A stretch of 64,000 bases of DNA from Flaccisagitta enflata (lineage: Eukaryota; Chaetognatha; Sagittoidea; Aphragmophora): contig OZ231128.1 of assembly GCA_965153355.1 (NCBI GenBank), positions 28,830,001 to 28,894,000 of the forward strand. Direction: 5' to 3'. Shown piece by piece: positions 12,300 through 24,055 of the stretch; the stretch's first letter is position 1, and every line of letters begins with the position of its first letter. The translations under genes were made by a program, and so were the position numbers. The notes under the pieces are model-generated. The model was not told the DNA's origin and did no database searches. It saw only the letters and a list, made by a program, of their open reading frames with translations.

Positions 12300-13420
12300 G
12301 AATTTGCCACGTTCAAGGCAAGTGGATGTTACAAGATAGAAGGTCGTTGAGGTGTTGCACTTGTCTTTTTTTAAAGGGAAATAAAAAACATTGAAATTAC
12401 AAAAACACAATTTAAGATGCACAGTTGCTATTATTGAGCAAGGTCTTGGAAGAAAGTGTGTTTCCGCTTTGTCAGATGTTATATTGGACAAGTACAGAGA
12501 AAACGGGATGCTGCGTGGAATGTTCTGGGGTGATTATGATTCTTATTTCCTTTTATTTTATGTTTCGTTAATAAATGTTGAATAGATTGACGACGAGTGA
12601 CGAGGAATCAGCTTTTTTTGTCACTTCACGTCGCTAACTCAAGTAATCATCGGCGTGTTTCAGTTGTGTTCTCTCGTCTTGAAATAAAGAAAAGAAAGAA
12701 AATCTGCATCAATTTAAAACGTTGAATATTTTAGACTCAATCGAACATTTTTTCTATAATCGCTATGACGAATCTAAGAGTAATAGAAATCCGCCTATAA
12801 AAGACATAAAACCATTGTTTATTCACTATATTTCTTTTTTTTTTCATGTATATTGGCGGTAAAAACATTTACATATAAAAAATAAAATTTATCCATCCCT
12901 GGACATTTATTTTTGCGGGGTTCAACTGTACATATTTCTTTTTAAAAATTGGTTTGTTTCCACGATCTGAACTGGTCGCGTCTGCCATGCACACGAAACT
13001 TCCAGAAAACTCAATTAGGCACGTGGAAGGTTATTCCCAGATATACCTTAGTTTTTGTCTTATACATGTACCTTCTGCGTCAGATACCTGTTTCAAAAAA
13101 AAAAATTCTTAAAGAATTCCTCCCCTAGTTTTCCAAATTTGAATATATATTGATAAATCCAGCTAAGAACATGCTGGGTTCGTTGACACGTTGCCTAATT
13201 CTTAGTCATGGTTAATTGATCTTCATTTTATTGTTATAAACTCGTAAAGATGTTTCAATTTTAGCATCGTTTATTCGCCAAATCCGGTTTTTCAAAAATT
13301 CTAACGAGTAACGATACATAACCGACATCTGAAGAGGAAAAACGAGACTATGTCTTAGAAAGAGGAACGCGTTGATAAAACAAGGCCAATATGTGCGCCT
13401 CGCTGATTATTTGAATGAAT
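12300..13420. other. No gene recognised
   Basis: AT-rich; presumably upstream of the EF-hand gene. No element ends recognised. Confidence 0.4.
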
Positions 13421-13427
13421 GAATAGA

Positions 13428-13514
13428 TGAAAGAACGAATGAATGAATGAATGAATGAATGAATGAATGAATGAATGAATGAATGAATGAATGAATGAAT
13501 GAATGAATGAATGA
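13428..13514 (+). repeat. (GAAT)n microsatellite
   Basis: About 20 GAAT units, with looser AATGAATAAATC units to 13570. Confidence 0.95.
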
Positions 13515-13649
13515 GTGGATAAATGAATTAGTAAATTAATGAATAAATCAATGAATAAATCAATGAATAAGTATGGGCACATGGGAGGCAAAAAGAATTG
13601 AGAAGATGTTGAAATCGGCCAATGTTCGCAGATTTAACTAATGCATGAT

Positions 13650-13716
13650 GAACCAACCGACCGACCGACTGACAGTCTGACCGACGGATATGACCTCTAG
13701 TAGATGTGCAACGCGT
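13650..13716 (-). mobile_element. TCS fragment
   Basis: ACCAACCGACCGACCGAC tract followed by a degraded hairpin (GATGTGCAACGCGTATC). Only the 5' part (minus strand) is present. Confidence 0.35.
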
Positions 13717-13719
13717 ATC

Positions 13720-14275
13720 AATTTAAGTTGATGCTTGAGTGTTGAAAAAAAAAAAGAGAAATAATTATATTGATAAGATATTCTGCCGTTGAAAAAATCC
13801 CCGGAAGGTGTGGACAAAGAATCAAGTTTGAATTTTCAACCACTCATTTTTGATCGAACAACTCTTCGTTGGTCCATGATTATATATGTTAACTGCTCTG
13901 GTTGTAAGGATGGCAGCCCCATCAATTTCATCCATTTGTTTTTTTGCAATAAAAGTCACGAGCTTGCCCTTTTCTTGGTTTTGATATATTGCTTAGATTT
14001 ACTATAAAAATCGCAGAACATGTAAGATGAGATTAAGTGAGTGCGAGGTGAGATCAAAATAGCGCGAAAAGATAAAGATTTAAAACAAAAAAATAAGGAT
14101 TAAGCCTTGAGATTAGAACTTGAAAGAAAAAAAAAGAATTTAAATGAATGGGAAGGAATTTCTTGATGGCGATAAAAAAGAGAGACTGATGACGTTTTGT
14201 TGCACAGGTTATCATGCCCTAGTGCTTAACTTTAATCCGGTCGCTCCTTTAATTGGATTTTTTACTTAGTTGTTT
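13720..14275. other. No gene recognised
   Basis: AT-rich DNA; short ORFs only, none with a recognisable motif. Confidence 0.4.
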
Positions 14276-14276
14276 T

Positions 14277-14316
<40 letters not shown>
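14276..14316 (+). repeat. Poly-T run
   Basis: About 38 consecutive T. Confidence 0.9.
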
Positions 14317-14317
<1 letters not shown>

Positions 14318-15287
14318 ATGAATTGAAAGAGGAAAAAAGAAAAGAAAGAAGAAAAAAAAGGAGCGAATGGAATGTGCCAATGACACGCCAGCTCGATTGC
14401 TTGGTAATAAAAAAAAATTGCCATTGAAAATTGCACACGTTTCTGTTATTAAACGTTCATTTTCAAAGAATGTATGGTATGTGCGACAAGTGGAATAATA
14501 ATACAATATGACACACTAAACTGAATATGATTTCTATCGAGACGGGCCTTGTAAACCTTCACTGACTGTTTAAAACGAGCATCAAACCTAGTTTTCCAAT
14601 TAGCATAACCATATTTAAAGGGCCAAAGAGGCACGGGGAAGCTCTACTATGAGCTCTACAACGAGCTGATTGATTGATTGATTGATTGATTGATCGAGAA
14701 AAAGAAATCTACGGCCATACGAATTTATCGAAAGTGAAGACGTTCCAGCGAGAGAAAAATCGCGCGTTAGTGATACAAAATCACATCAGAGAACGAATGG
14801 GAAAGAAAAATTGAGGAAAATAAGACAGAGGCTTTATTTTGCACACATCTTGCGCCTGTCTCCTTTTCAAAAATAAAAAGACAAGGAGACACGCGTGGTT
14901 CTAGGCACGGGTTCGGCAGTTTTGCATGTGCAACAACCACGATAAGGCGAAATGTGGGGCCACTGCACTGGCCAGCCGACGGTCAGAGGACCTTCTAAAT
15001 GGAGCATGGAAATGGTCGCACGCACACGTGACTGGCAAGAAATTTGATTTATTAAGGCGTCACGACTACCAGCGTGGGTTGTGAGAAATTACATTACATG
15101 TTATTTTCATTTTCGGAAAACATATTGATGTTGTAAAAGTTTTACGATGAGTCACGTACATGAAATTTGAAAATAAATCAAATTCGAGCGACGCCTTTGA
15201 AAATTTGCCGTCGTCGTTGTTGTTGACATCGTTTTCATCGTCGTTTTCATCGTTGTCTTCGTCGTTGTTGTCGTCGTCGTCTTCATC

Positions 15288-15288
15288 G

Positions 15289-15377
<89 letters not shown>
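15288..15377 (+). repeat. (GTT)n microsatellite
   Basis: About 29 GTT units after a GTC/TTC-mixed lead-in (15206-15287). Confidence 0.95.
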
Positions 15378-15378
<1 letters not shown>

Positions 15379-15607
15379 TAATCGAAACTTTTGCCGTTGC
15401 GTGCAATCATTGCAATATTTTGCGATGTTAGATCCGTGCGTCCTTAAAACAAAACAGAAATGAAACATTTTAAAATTTCAAATTGAAAATGGCAACAATG
15501 AAAACAAACTCTCGAAGGACCAAAGTTTAAAATGTCGAAACATCGAGCAGAATTAGTTATAAATTGGCTTAGCAGTTGGCGTTCTTGCGTTGTTATGGTT
15601 TTGTAGT

Positions 15608-15866
<259 letters not shown>

Positions 15867-16253
15867 TTTCTCTTGTTGTTGATGAATTTATGGTTTGTTC
15901 CTTTTTTTTCTTTATTTTTTTTTTTTGGGGGGGGGGAATCGGAGTAGTTGATAATTTCAACAGACGCATAACTAGATTTCCTTGGTTTGCCGTTTTAATT
16001 TAGTTTTCAAAGCTCAACCAATGCAATGATCTAGAACTTTTCATCTCCACCTCCACCAATGAATCTTGATCATACCCCCCCCTAAAATGACTTCCACAAC
16101 CCCCTAGTCCCATCCCCACCCCCACCCCCCTCTCTTCCACTCATGGACTTCATCACACAATAATGAGAGAGAAAATTGAAAAGGGATCGAGTCTGTCTTG
16201 ATTTTCGTTACCATTTTCCTGGGATAATTTTTATCATATATTGATTCATCAGG

Positions 16254-16640
16254 AACGTCACCCAAGGTCCCCCAAAAAAGCCCCTAAAGAGAATTTTTTT
16301 GAAAAAAAAGTGGGGTGCAATAGATTGGAAATGACCTAATTCACCTAGATCCAAAATCTTGAAATTTGATTTTTTTTTTAAATTTTGAAATTTTTTGTGT
16401 TGCGACTTAGGGCCTTAGAAAAAAAATCATAAAATTTTTTTTGGAAAATGGTCTTCAAAAGTAGGGTGAAATCGATGGGAAATGACCTAATTCGCCTAGA
16501 TCCCTGAAAAATACTTTTTTTTCAAAAATCTTGGCAAATTTTAGAGTATTTTTACTTAGGGCCTTAGATAATTTTCACAAATTATTTTTTTGAAAAATGG
16601 TCTTTAAAAGTGGGTTTTTTTTCACAAATTTGAAAGTTTT
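16254..16640 (+). repeat. Tandemly doubled ~180-bp AT-rich repeat
   Basis: GAAATGACCTAATTCACCTAGATCC at about 16328 recurs as GAAATGACCTAATTCGCCTAG at about 16480, each with TTAGGGCCTTAGA downstream. A reverse relative is at 62430-62560. Confidence 0.55.
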
Positions 16641-16847
16641 ATTGGGGGCAAGTTCAGTGAGAGAATGGAAAAAAACACTGTTGGTTTTTTATTTTTCTTG
16701 TCATATATAAAAACGGCTGTAATTTCTAAAATATTGATGCGATTGCCTTGAAATTTTAAACACAAGCTCACGTCATGCTTCTCGACGTTTGAGCCAGAAA
16801 TCATGATTGTGAACTGTCGTGTAGTTACATGCACTTCTCTGCCTAAC

Positions 16848-16912
16848 ATAGGGAATATCTAGATAATATCTAGATAATGACCCAAATGCGAAAACCCCTT
16901 TACGCTACTGGC
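16848..16912 (-). mobile_element. Short inverted-repeat MITE, partial
   Basis: CATAGGGAATATCTAG and ACCCAAATGCGAAAACCCC resemble the right half of the element at 29467-29573. Confidence 0.45.
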
Positions 16913-17149
16913 ATTGGAGGGTTTTTCCCCTAGGTAAAGAGACCATAACTAGCGGAAGGTTTTTTTTTGGTCTGAAAGATTCTTTTAATGAATTCGTAGT
17001 TCCTAGAACAAAACATTTTTTTTTAAAACACAGAAAACTCCAACTTTCTTTTAAGGTAGGTCCTTCCGTATATAACACGCCAGGTTATTTTATGATTCAA
17101 TGAGAAAGACCGAGAATTTTAAGAGCAGCTCATCACAGAGAGAGAACAT

Positions 17150-17210
17150 CTATGACGATGACGACGATAATGATAACGATGATGACGACGACGACGAAGA
17201 CGACGAAAGC
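17150..17210 (+). repeat. Imperfect GAC/GAT tract
   Basis: GACGATGACGACGATAATG-like text leading into the 57-bp minisatellite. Confidence 0.6.
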
Positions 17211-17349
17211 CAAAACTCACACACAAAAAAAAAACTCTTTTAGTAATAAAGAGATCCCTCTTCGATGTTTCTCGGTTCGATGATGATGAGGATGCAGAAG
17301 AAGCAAAAAAAAAAAAATGAAAGTGTGAAACAGGCGGAAGAAAAAGGTA

Positions 17350-18540
17350 CGAAAGTGGGAAAGACATATTATTGAGATTATAGGCCGAGATGGTATCGAG
17401 AATATAGGCCGAGATGGCCGATGAAAAGGGAAAGTGGGAAGGACGTATTATTGAGAATATAGGCCGAAAGTGGGAAGGACATATTATTGAGAATATAAGC
17501 CGAGATGGTAGATGAGGACAGTGGGAGGGACATATTATTGAGCATATAGGCCAAGATGGCAGATGAGGAGGGAAAGTGGGAAGGACATATTATTGAGAAT
17601 ATAGGCCGAGATGGTAGATGAGGAGGGACAGTGGGAAGAACATATTATTGAGAATATAGACTGAGATGGTCGATGAGGAGGGACAGTGGGAAGGACATAT
17701 TATTGAGAATATAGACTGAGATGGTCGATGAGAAGGGAAAGTTTGATGGACATATTATTGAGAATATAGACTGAGATGGTCGATGAGGAGGGAATGTTGG
17801 AAGGACATATTATTGAGAATATAGGCTGAGATGGTAAATAAGAAGAAAAAGTGGGAAGGCATATTATTTAGAATGTAGGCCGAGATGGTTGATGAGAAGG
17901 AAAAGTGGGAAGGACATATTATTGAGAATATAAACTGAGATGGTCGATGAGAACAGAAAGTGGGAAGGCATATTATTTAGAATGTAGGCCGAGATGGTTG
18001 ATGAGAAGGGAAAGTGGGAAGGACATATTATTGAGAATATAGACCGAGATGATCGATGAGGAGGGAAAGTGGGAAGGCATATTATTCAGAATGTAGGCCA
18101 AGATGGTTGATGAGAAAGGAAAGTGAGAAGGACATGTTATTAAAAATATAGGCCAAGATGGCCGATGAGGAGGGTAAGTGGGATGGACTTGTTATTGAAA
18201 ATATAGACCAAGATTGTCGATGAGGAGGGTAAGTGGTAAGTGGTAAGGACATATGATTGGGAATACAGGCCAAGATGGCTGATGAGAAGGGACATTGAGA
18301 AGAACAAATTATTGAGAATAAAGGCAGGACAAGATGGTTGATGAGAAGGGAAAGTGGAAAGGACATATTATTGAGAATATAGGCCAAATGGTTGATGAGA
18401 AGGGAAAGTGGGAAGGTCATGTTACTGAGAATATACGCCGAGATGGTCGATGAGAAGGGGAAGTGGGAAGGACATATTGTTGATGATATAGGCCGAGATG
18501 GTCAATGAGAAGGGAAAGTAGAATGGACGATATTGGCAAT
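17350..18540 (+). repeat. ~57-bp minisatellite, about 20 units
   Basis: Units read GGGAAAGTGGGAAGGACATA, TTATTGAGAATATAGGCC, GAGATGGTCGATGAGAAG with drift at both ends. The minus strand is open in one frame over parts of it, but this follows from unit length (a multiple of three), not from coding. Confidence 0.85.
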
Positions 18541-18559
18541 ATGATTATTTAAGTCAATG

Positions 18560-19210
18560 AGAAGGGGCCGTTGAAAAGGACAACAAAATTTGACGACTGA
18601 TGTGACGGATGTATGATGATGATTGGATGATTGATGATATGGGACAATGAGATTATGGGAGGTGCAGTATGATGCGGAAAGGACATGTTTGTCGAGATGG
18701 ATGATGATTTATGCAGTGCCATGGAAAAAATTGAGAAAAAAACGAGTTGGGACTGAAAAGACAATATTTAAAAATGGTCTGGCCATGAAGACATTCAGTC
18801 AATGACAAAAGGGCTAAAAGAGCTATTTGTAATCAGAAGATGCAGCTACATAACGCATGTCTACGAAGTATAGACAGACAAACAGACGGCCGTATAACTA
18901 CAACCTATAGAGAAGATGTGGTGTGGTTCACTTCGCCCCACCCCACCACACCACACCCAACGTTATGTATAAATGTATAAGCTTAAAGGAAGTCAAGGAT
19001 ACTAGAGCCTCATGACAGCTGCTACGCTGCACGCAACAGCGCAAAAAAACAAAAAAACAGTAATGGGGCAGCTTTAGATTTGTGTCTTTGAGAAAAAAGA
19101 GACAAATCGGAAAAGGATGTTTTTGTACCAAAAAGCCTCCATGTTTTTTTCATGCTTTTTTTTACGTTTTTAGCCAGACAAAAACATCCACGAATGAGTC
19201 AGTAAGACAC
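18560..19210. other. No gene recognised
   Basis: GAT-rich decayed repeat to about 18700, then ordinary DNA. No exon seen. Confidence 0.4.
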
Positions 19211-19214
19211 ACTC

Positions 19215-19322
<108 letters not shown>

Positions 19323-19524
19323 CTTTAAAGGCGAGGATCATGGCCAAATTAAGAATCAAAAGATTTTACCGCATGAACATCCCAGGAAGATAAAAGATGC
19401 TCGAGGCTACAAATTCAGTAGCAATGAAGAATTGAAGATATAAATGCGTCGCAATTAGCATGTGCAACAATAGTAATGCAGTGTCGGAAAGTCTTTCCAT
19501 AAGATATTCTTTTATTACCCTCCC

Positions 19525-19862
19525 TTTGTTTTGCTTTGCTTTGCTTTGCTTTGCTTTGCTGTGCTTTGCTTTGCTTTGCTTTGCCTTGCCTTGCTTTGCT
19601 TTGCTTTGCTTTGCTTTGCTTTGCTTTGCTTTGCTTTCCTTTCCTTTCCTTTCCTTCCTTACCTTTATGTCCTAGCTTTCCTTTCCTTCCCTTTATGTCC
19701 TAGAATTACCTAACTTGTCCTTTCCTCTCCTTTCCTTTCCTTTCCTTTCCTGTCCTGTCCTGTCCTTTCCTTTCCTTTCCTTTCCTTTATGTCCTAGAAT
19801 TACCTGACTTGTCCTTTCCTTTCCTTTCCTTTCCTTTCCTTTCCTTTCCTTTCCTTTCCTTC
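19525..19862 (+). repeat. (CTTTG)n turning into (CTTTC)n pentanucleotide repeats
   Basis: About 20 TTTGC units to 19636, then three blocks of TTTCC units separated by a repeated TTATGTCCTAGAATTACCT-like spacer. Confidence 0.9.
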
Positions 19863-19884
19863 ATGTCCTAGAATTGTCCTTATC

Positions 19885-19925
19885 AGTGCACGCTGCACAG
19901 GGGGAGCCGAGTATCCGGCCTTGTT
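19885..19925 (+). mobile_element. TCS 3'-end fragment
   Basis: GTGCACGCTGCACAGGGGGA then GCCGAGTATCCGGCCTTGTT: the terminal hairpin and end only, next to the TTTCC repeat. Confidence 0.45.
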
Positions 19926-20048
19926 TCAGCGATTTACAACGAGGAAGTGTTAGCAGATTTGATTTTACCGTAGTGATTTCAAATCACTGATTTGTTCATT
20001 TCTTGCAAAAAACTTCTTACAAGCCACAAAATGAAAATAAAACATATG

Positions 20049-20234
20049 AACAAGGCCAGATACACTGCTACCCAAGTCACACGTGGCTAGGAAGAGCAGT
20101 TATCAAAAATGGCTAATCAAGCATTTGGGCAGGAGCAGTAACACAAAAACTATTCTTAAACTCCGATAAAGCCACCGACCGATATTCCGACAGACAAATT
20201 GGGTTATAGATGCGCGTGCACGCGACTAAAAATC
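20049..20234 (-). mobile_element. TCS element (reverse)
   Basis: Begins AACAAGGCCAGATACACTGC and ends GCGTGCACGCGACTAAAAA. The distal stem reads AAGTCACACGTGG, partly diverged from the local hairpin. Confidence 0.65.
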
Positions 20235-20357
20235 ATACAAAAGTCAAACAATCTAGCCAGCAAAAGAAGAGAAACTACCGATCAAGCGCGCTAAAAAAAC
20301 ATTAACTCACGCGCACAAATGAACACAAAGACTTCGAAGAAGATGTTGAGAAACAAG

Positions 20358-20590
20358 GAGGAGAAGAAGAAGAAGAAGAAGAAGAAGAAGAAGAAGAAGA
20401 AGAAGAAGAAGAAGAAGAAGAAGAAGAAGAAGAAGAAGAAGAAGAAGAAGAAGAAGAAGAAGAAGAAGAAGAAGAAGAAGAAGAAGAAGAAAAAGAAGAA
20501 AAAGAAGAAAAAGAAGAAAAAGAAGAAGAAGAAGAAGAAGAAGAAGAAGAAGAAGAAGAAGAAGAAGAAGAAGAAGAAGAAGAAGAAGAA

Positions 20591-20616
<26 letters not shown>
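20358..20616 (+). repeat. (GAA)n microsatellite, ~255 bp
   Basis: Nearly pure AAG units with four AAAAG breaks at 20489-20522. Confidence 0.95.
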
Positions 20617-20621
<5 letters not shown>

Positions 20622-20889
20622 TGGGACAACAACAACATTGCAACAATTTACTATCTTGGAAATAAAAATCTTTACTCTTTGGAAACAAGTTCATTTATTG
20701 ATGATGAAATCAATACAAACTGATCATAGAGCCATCAATATTTAGTGTCAGGCCCTTTTGACTGAATCGCACCCATCAATTGTCTAGGAAGCGTTTTGTA
20801 GAGCTATATGAGGCATTCTGGGATAATGACTATCCAGACTATTCTTGTCATTTTCTTTACTACATTTAGACTTAAAGCTCCAAAGAGAC

Positions 20890-21165
20890 TCAACAAGTCA
20901 GAAAAATTGGTGACATAAATGAAACCCTTCAAATTTGCAAGAAGTCTACGCAAATCGCATCTGTCTTTCTCAATGTGTTTAGTAGTGATTCAATAAAGAG
21001 TAAAAGGATATCATTTGAAGATTGTGTAGAAATGGCAAAAGCAAAATGGAAATATTTCATTCAAAGTTAAATAACTTCAGAACGCATTAAGTTAGAGAGA
21101 TGTGTAGATTGCTTGCAAGTTGCAAATTTGAAGGGCTTTAATTTGGTCACAAATCTTTTTATGTT
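20890..21165. mobile_element. MITE-like inverted repeat
   Basis: AAACCCTTCAAATTTGCAAG (20921) and CTTGCAAGTTGCAAATTTGAAGG (about 21112) are inverted relatives, with ACATTGAG/AACGCATTAAG text further inside. Arms about 85 bp. Confidence 0.45.
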
Positions 21166-21229
21166 TGGTTTAATATAACCAGAGATATCAGTTAGTAAAG
21201 ATTTCTATTTCCAATATAGTATTGTCATA

Positions 21230-21300
21230 ACAACAACAACAACAACAGCGACAACAACAACAACAACAATAACAACAACAATAACAACAACAACAACAAT

Positions 21301-21379
<79 letters not shown>

Positions 21380-21380
21380 T
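21230..21380 (+). repeat. (CAA)n microsatellite
   Basis: CAA units with AAT interruptions up to 21300, then pure. Confidence 0.95.
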
Positions 21381-21404
21381 AAGAAGAGAAGAGGAATTAG
21401 TCGC

Positions 21405-22020
21405 AAAAACGTTAGATGGTCAGCGGTAGTTGTGCCCTACTTAAATAGTTGAGGAAGTAGGGTAGCGGCATCAAAGGGGTCAATGACCTATGCTTTCACA
21501 CGTACAGGGTATTTTCTCCTCCTATCAATTGGGATTTGGATTTAGGCCGTGGGGCTAGGATTTGGGCCTTAGAGCTAGGATGTGGGCCTTGTGACAAGAA
21601 TTTGGGCCTTTAACCTGAGATTTGGAGATTAGGCCTAGGTTTTGAGCCTTGAGGTTTAGAGTGAGGCTTGGGCCTGGAATTTGGGCCTTGGGCTTGAGAT
21701 TTGAGCCTATGGCTTGAGATATGTGCTTGGAGGCTGCGATTTGGGCCTTGTACTGGGACTTGGGCCTTGAGTATAGCATTTGAGCCTTGAAGCTAGGATT
21801 TGGTCGTTCTAAGCTAGTGGGGGGAGGGATGGAATGGAGAAGGAAAGGGAGGAAAATGAAGAGAAGGAGGAAAAGGAGGAGAAAAATTCCCCATGAATGT
21901 GAAAGCCTAGATCATCGCTTGTTATCCCACATTTCAACTCGATTACTATGACAGACCAACGGACGGACCGACGGACCGACGGACGGGCAAAACATCTTAT
22001 TGAGTTGCGTGTCCGCAACT
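21405..22020. mobile_element. GCAGGGC-family element with GTAGGG stem variant
   Basis: CGTTAGATGGTCAGCGG, stem TGCCCTAC with GTAGGGTA, GATGACCTATGCTTTCACAC-like text (one change), about 12 units of a 21-bp GATTTGGGCCTTG-type minisatellite (21535-21800), then AATTCCCCATGAATGTG and AAAGCC near 21890-21925 as an inverted, weakened end. Compared with other copies the stem changed on both sides. Confidence 0.6.
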
Positions 22021-22025
22021 TAAAA
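21953..22025 (-). mobile_element. TCS 5' fragment (reverse), GTTGCGGAC subtype
   Basis: GACGGACCGACGGACCGACG then GAGTTGCGTGTCCGCAACTT. The hairpin pairs perfectly. It abuts the end of a GGGCC minisatellite element. Confidence 0.5.
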
Positions 22026-22029
22026 GAAG

Positions 22030-22600
22030 AAAAAGAAAAAAAAAAGAAAGAAAAAGAAACCGGAGATGAAGAAGCAGAAAAAGAGTAAGGAAAAGAAGCG
22101 TTAATGATGATGTTGATGATGATGTTGATGATGGTGATGATGACGACGATGATTCAAAATAAAACAAAGACTTGAAAACCGTTCGTATTACGTTATATAA
22201 TATTTATTCTTAGAACGACCTACTTTGATCATTTGCTATCTCAAAACAGTTTCGGAGTTTCATTTTACTTGGCCTTGATTTCATTACGCGTTCTACAGTA
22301 AATTTGGCGAAGGGAAGGGAAATTGAGAAACAAAAAAAAGTTTCGAAAGAGGAGGAAAGAGAAGAAAGAGGTTTTTGTTGCCTTTGAATTGGGCGGAAGT
22401 CGCTGTTGAGGTTACAAATCACTAGTCAACTAGTCAAATGGGTTTGGGTACCCTTCCCCTCACATTATCCCCGCTCTAGGAGGGTGGCTGTTAAAAATTG
22501 GTAAGGGCAGAATGATGTCAATTCTCACCCTTCTTTCTGCAAGACTGTCTTGGTCGATTTCTGTCTTTCTCAATGTCTCGTAGGTCCGTTCGAGAACCAA
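22030..22600. other. No gene recognised
   Basis: GAT-rich tract (22100-22160), then AT-rich DNA with no supported gene. Confidence 0.4.
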
Positions 22601-22641
22601 GATGTTAAGACGTTGTTCAGTCACTCCCTCTCTCTTTTTTT

Positions 22642-22647
<6 letters not shown>

Positions 22648-22685
<38 letters not shown>

Positions 22686-22689
22686 ATCG

Positions 22690-22783
<94 letters not shown>
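22648..22783. repeat. (TC)n and (GA)n inverted pair
   Basis: About 17 TC units, GAGATCGATATAGA, then about 47 GA units. The two runs are complementary, so the site can form a long hairpin. Confidence 0.9.
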
Positions 22784-22788
<5 letters not shown>

Positions 22789-23062
22789 ACAGAAAGTCGG
22801 AAGTACGACATCACGCAGAAGTCGCCGAGGAATCGTGAGACGTCGTTTCCCGGGATATGATTTTTTTTCGTTTTCGTTTTCGCACATAAAAGATTCTGGA
22901 AATGGTGATGAGGCCATTTAATCTTTAGGGTTGGATGAGCCCGACGTAAATATTTAGTGTCTCCGAGGTGCTCCGCTCAAAATGGCCGGAAGATGGCAAT
23001 ATATATAATACAGCAACAAGGAAAGGGTTTAACTGCATTAAGAGTTGTTTTGGGTGTAGCAA

Positions 23063-23078
23063 CGACGATGACGATGAC

Positions 23079-23139
<61 letters not shown>

Positions 23140-23140
23140 T
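23063..23140 (+). repeat. (GAC)n(GAT)n microsatellite
   Basis: About 13 GAC then 10 GAT/ATG units. Confidence 0.9.
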
Positions 23141-23149
23141 TTGTTTTGC

Positions 23150-23830
23150 AGGGGTGTATACAATTGAGTGGCTTTTGATTTTATTCCCCCCCCCCCTTTT
23201 GCCTTTGATTTTTTCTTCTTTTCTAGCTTTTGGTTTTTTCCCCATCTCCAAACCCTTTGATTTCATTGCCCCCCCCTCCCCCCACGGGGGGAGGGGGGAA
23301 TACTCAACTTAATACACGCCTGTAATGTTTTGTTTTTTGTTCGTTTTTCCCTTGAGTCTTTTGTTTTTTTTATTTTTCCTTAAAAGCGGAAATCCGATTC
23401 TGAAGAGATTTTTGTCGCATTTTTTTCCTTTCTGGGCGACGATTTGGATTTTCATCGCATCGCATTTCAGAATCAAGAAAATGAAATCGAATATTGACTT
23501 GACGGTCGGTGGGGAAAAAAGTTTTGAAGATTCAAGTAATACACATAAATGAGAAAAATTACTTAGGGATATAAATTCAGGGTTATTGATTATTACAAAA
23601 CTTTAAAATTTTCAATAATAGTCAGGTCAAACATCAGTTAAAGACTTTGAAACCAGTTTAGGAAGTTTTTATCTCAAATCTTTTTTTTTTTTTCATTGTA
23701 AAAGCGGATGAATGTCTTACAAATTTACAATAACGTGCTTACGGTACTTGTACTATTTTGTCAACAGACTGTTGAACAAATTAAGGATACTAAATCAAAC
23801 TCGAGAGAGGGAGGACCGAGGATGTTTCAA
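23150..23830. other. No gene recognised
   Basis: Contains a hairpin of C-run and G-run (CCCCCCCTCCCC near 23270 with GGGGGGAGGGGGG at 23285) and AT-rich DNA up to the foldback arm. Confidence 0.4.
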
Positions 23831-23835
23831 AGTAA

Positions 23836-24055
23836 ACAGTCTATGGACAAAACGACAATCGCAACTTTTGCTTATCACTGATAGGATGCTAAGGTGTGAT
23901 TTTCTCAAAATGCAGGCTCACAACTGCTATGTAGAAAATTACTAAGGACTGAAGCAAACTAATGGAAGTACAATTACTACAGGGAGGCCATGTAAATTGC
24001 TGAAATGAACTTTTTATAAATTTAAATTATATGTTGGCATTGAGTCTTGCTCGCA
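23836..24055 (+). repeat. Outer left inverted arm of the 3.6-kb minisatellite foldback
   Basis: From ACAGTCTATGGACAAAACG to ATTGAGTCTTGCTCGCAAGT this is the near-exact inverse of 27213-27431. It is non-repetitive sequence capping the minisatellite on the left. No clear target duplication was seen outside the arms. Confidence 0.8.

Noticed and set aside
14449-14634. Minus-strand 61-codon ORF of ordinary composition
   Set aside because: No family motif, no splice-site support and AT-rich context; not enough to call a gene.
18082-18420. Minus-strand ORF with repeating peptide
   Set aside because: Produced by the ~57-bp minisatellite, whose unit length is a multiple of three.
20291-20723. Poly-Lys, poly-Ser or poly-Phe ORFs
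   Set aside because: Translation of the GAA array.
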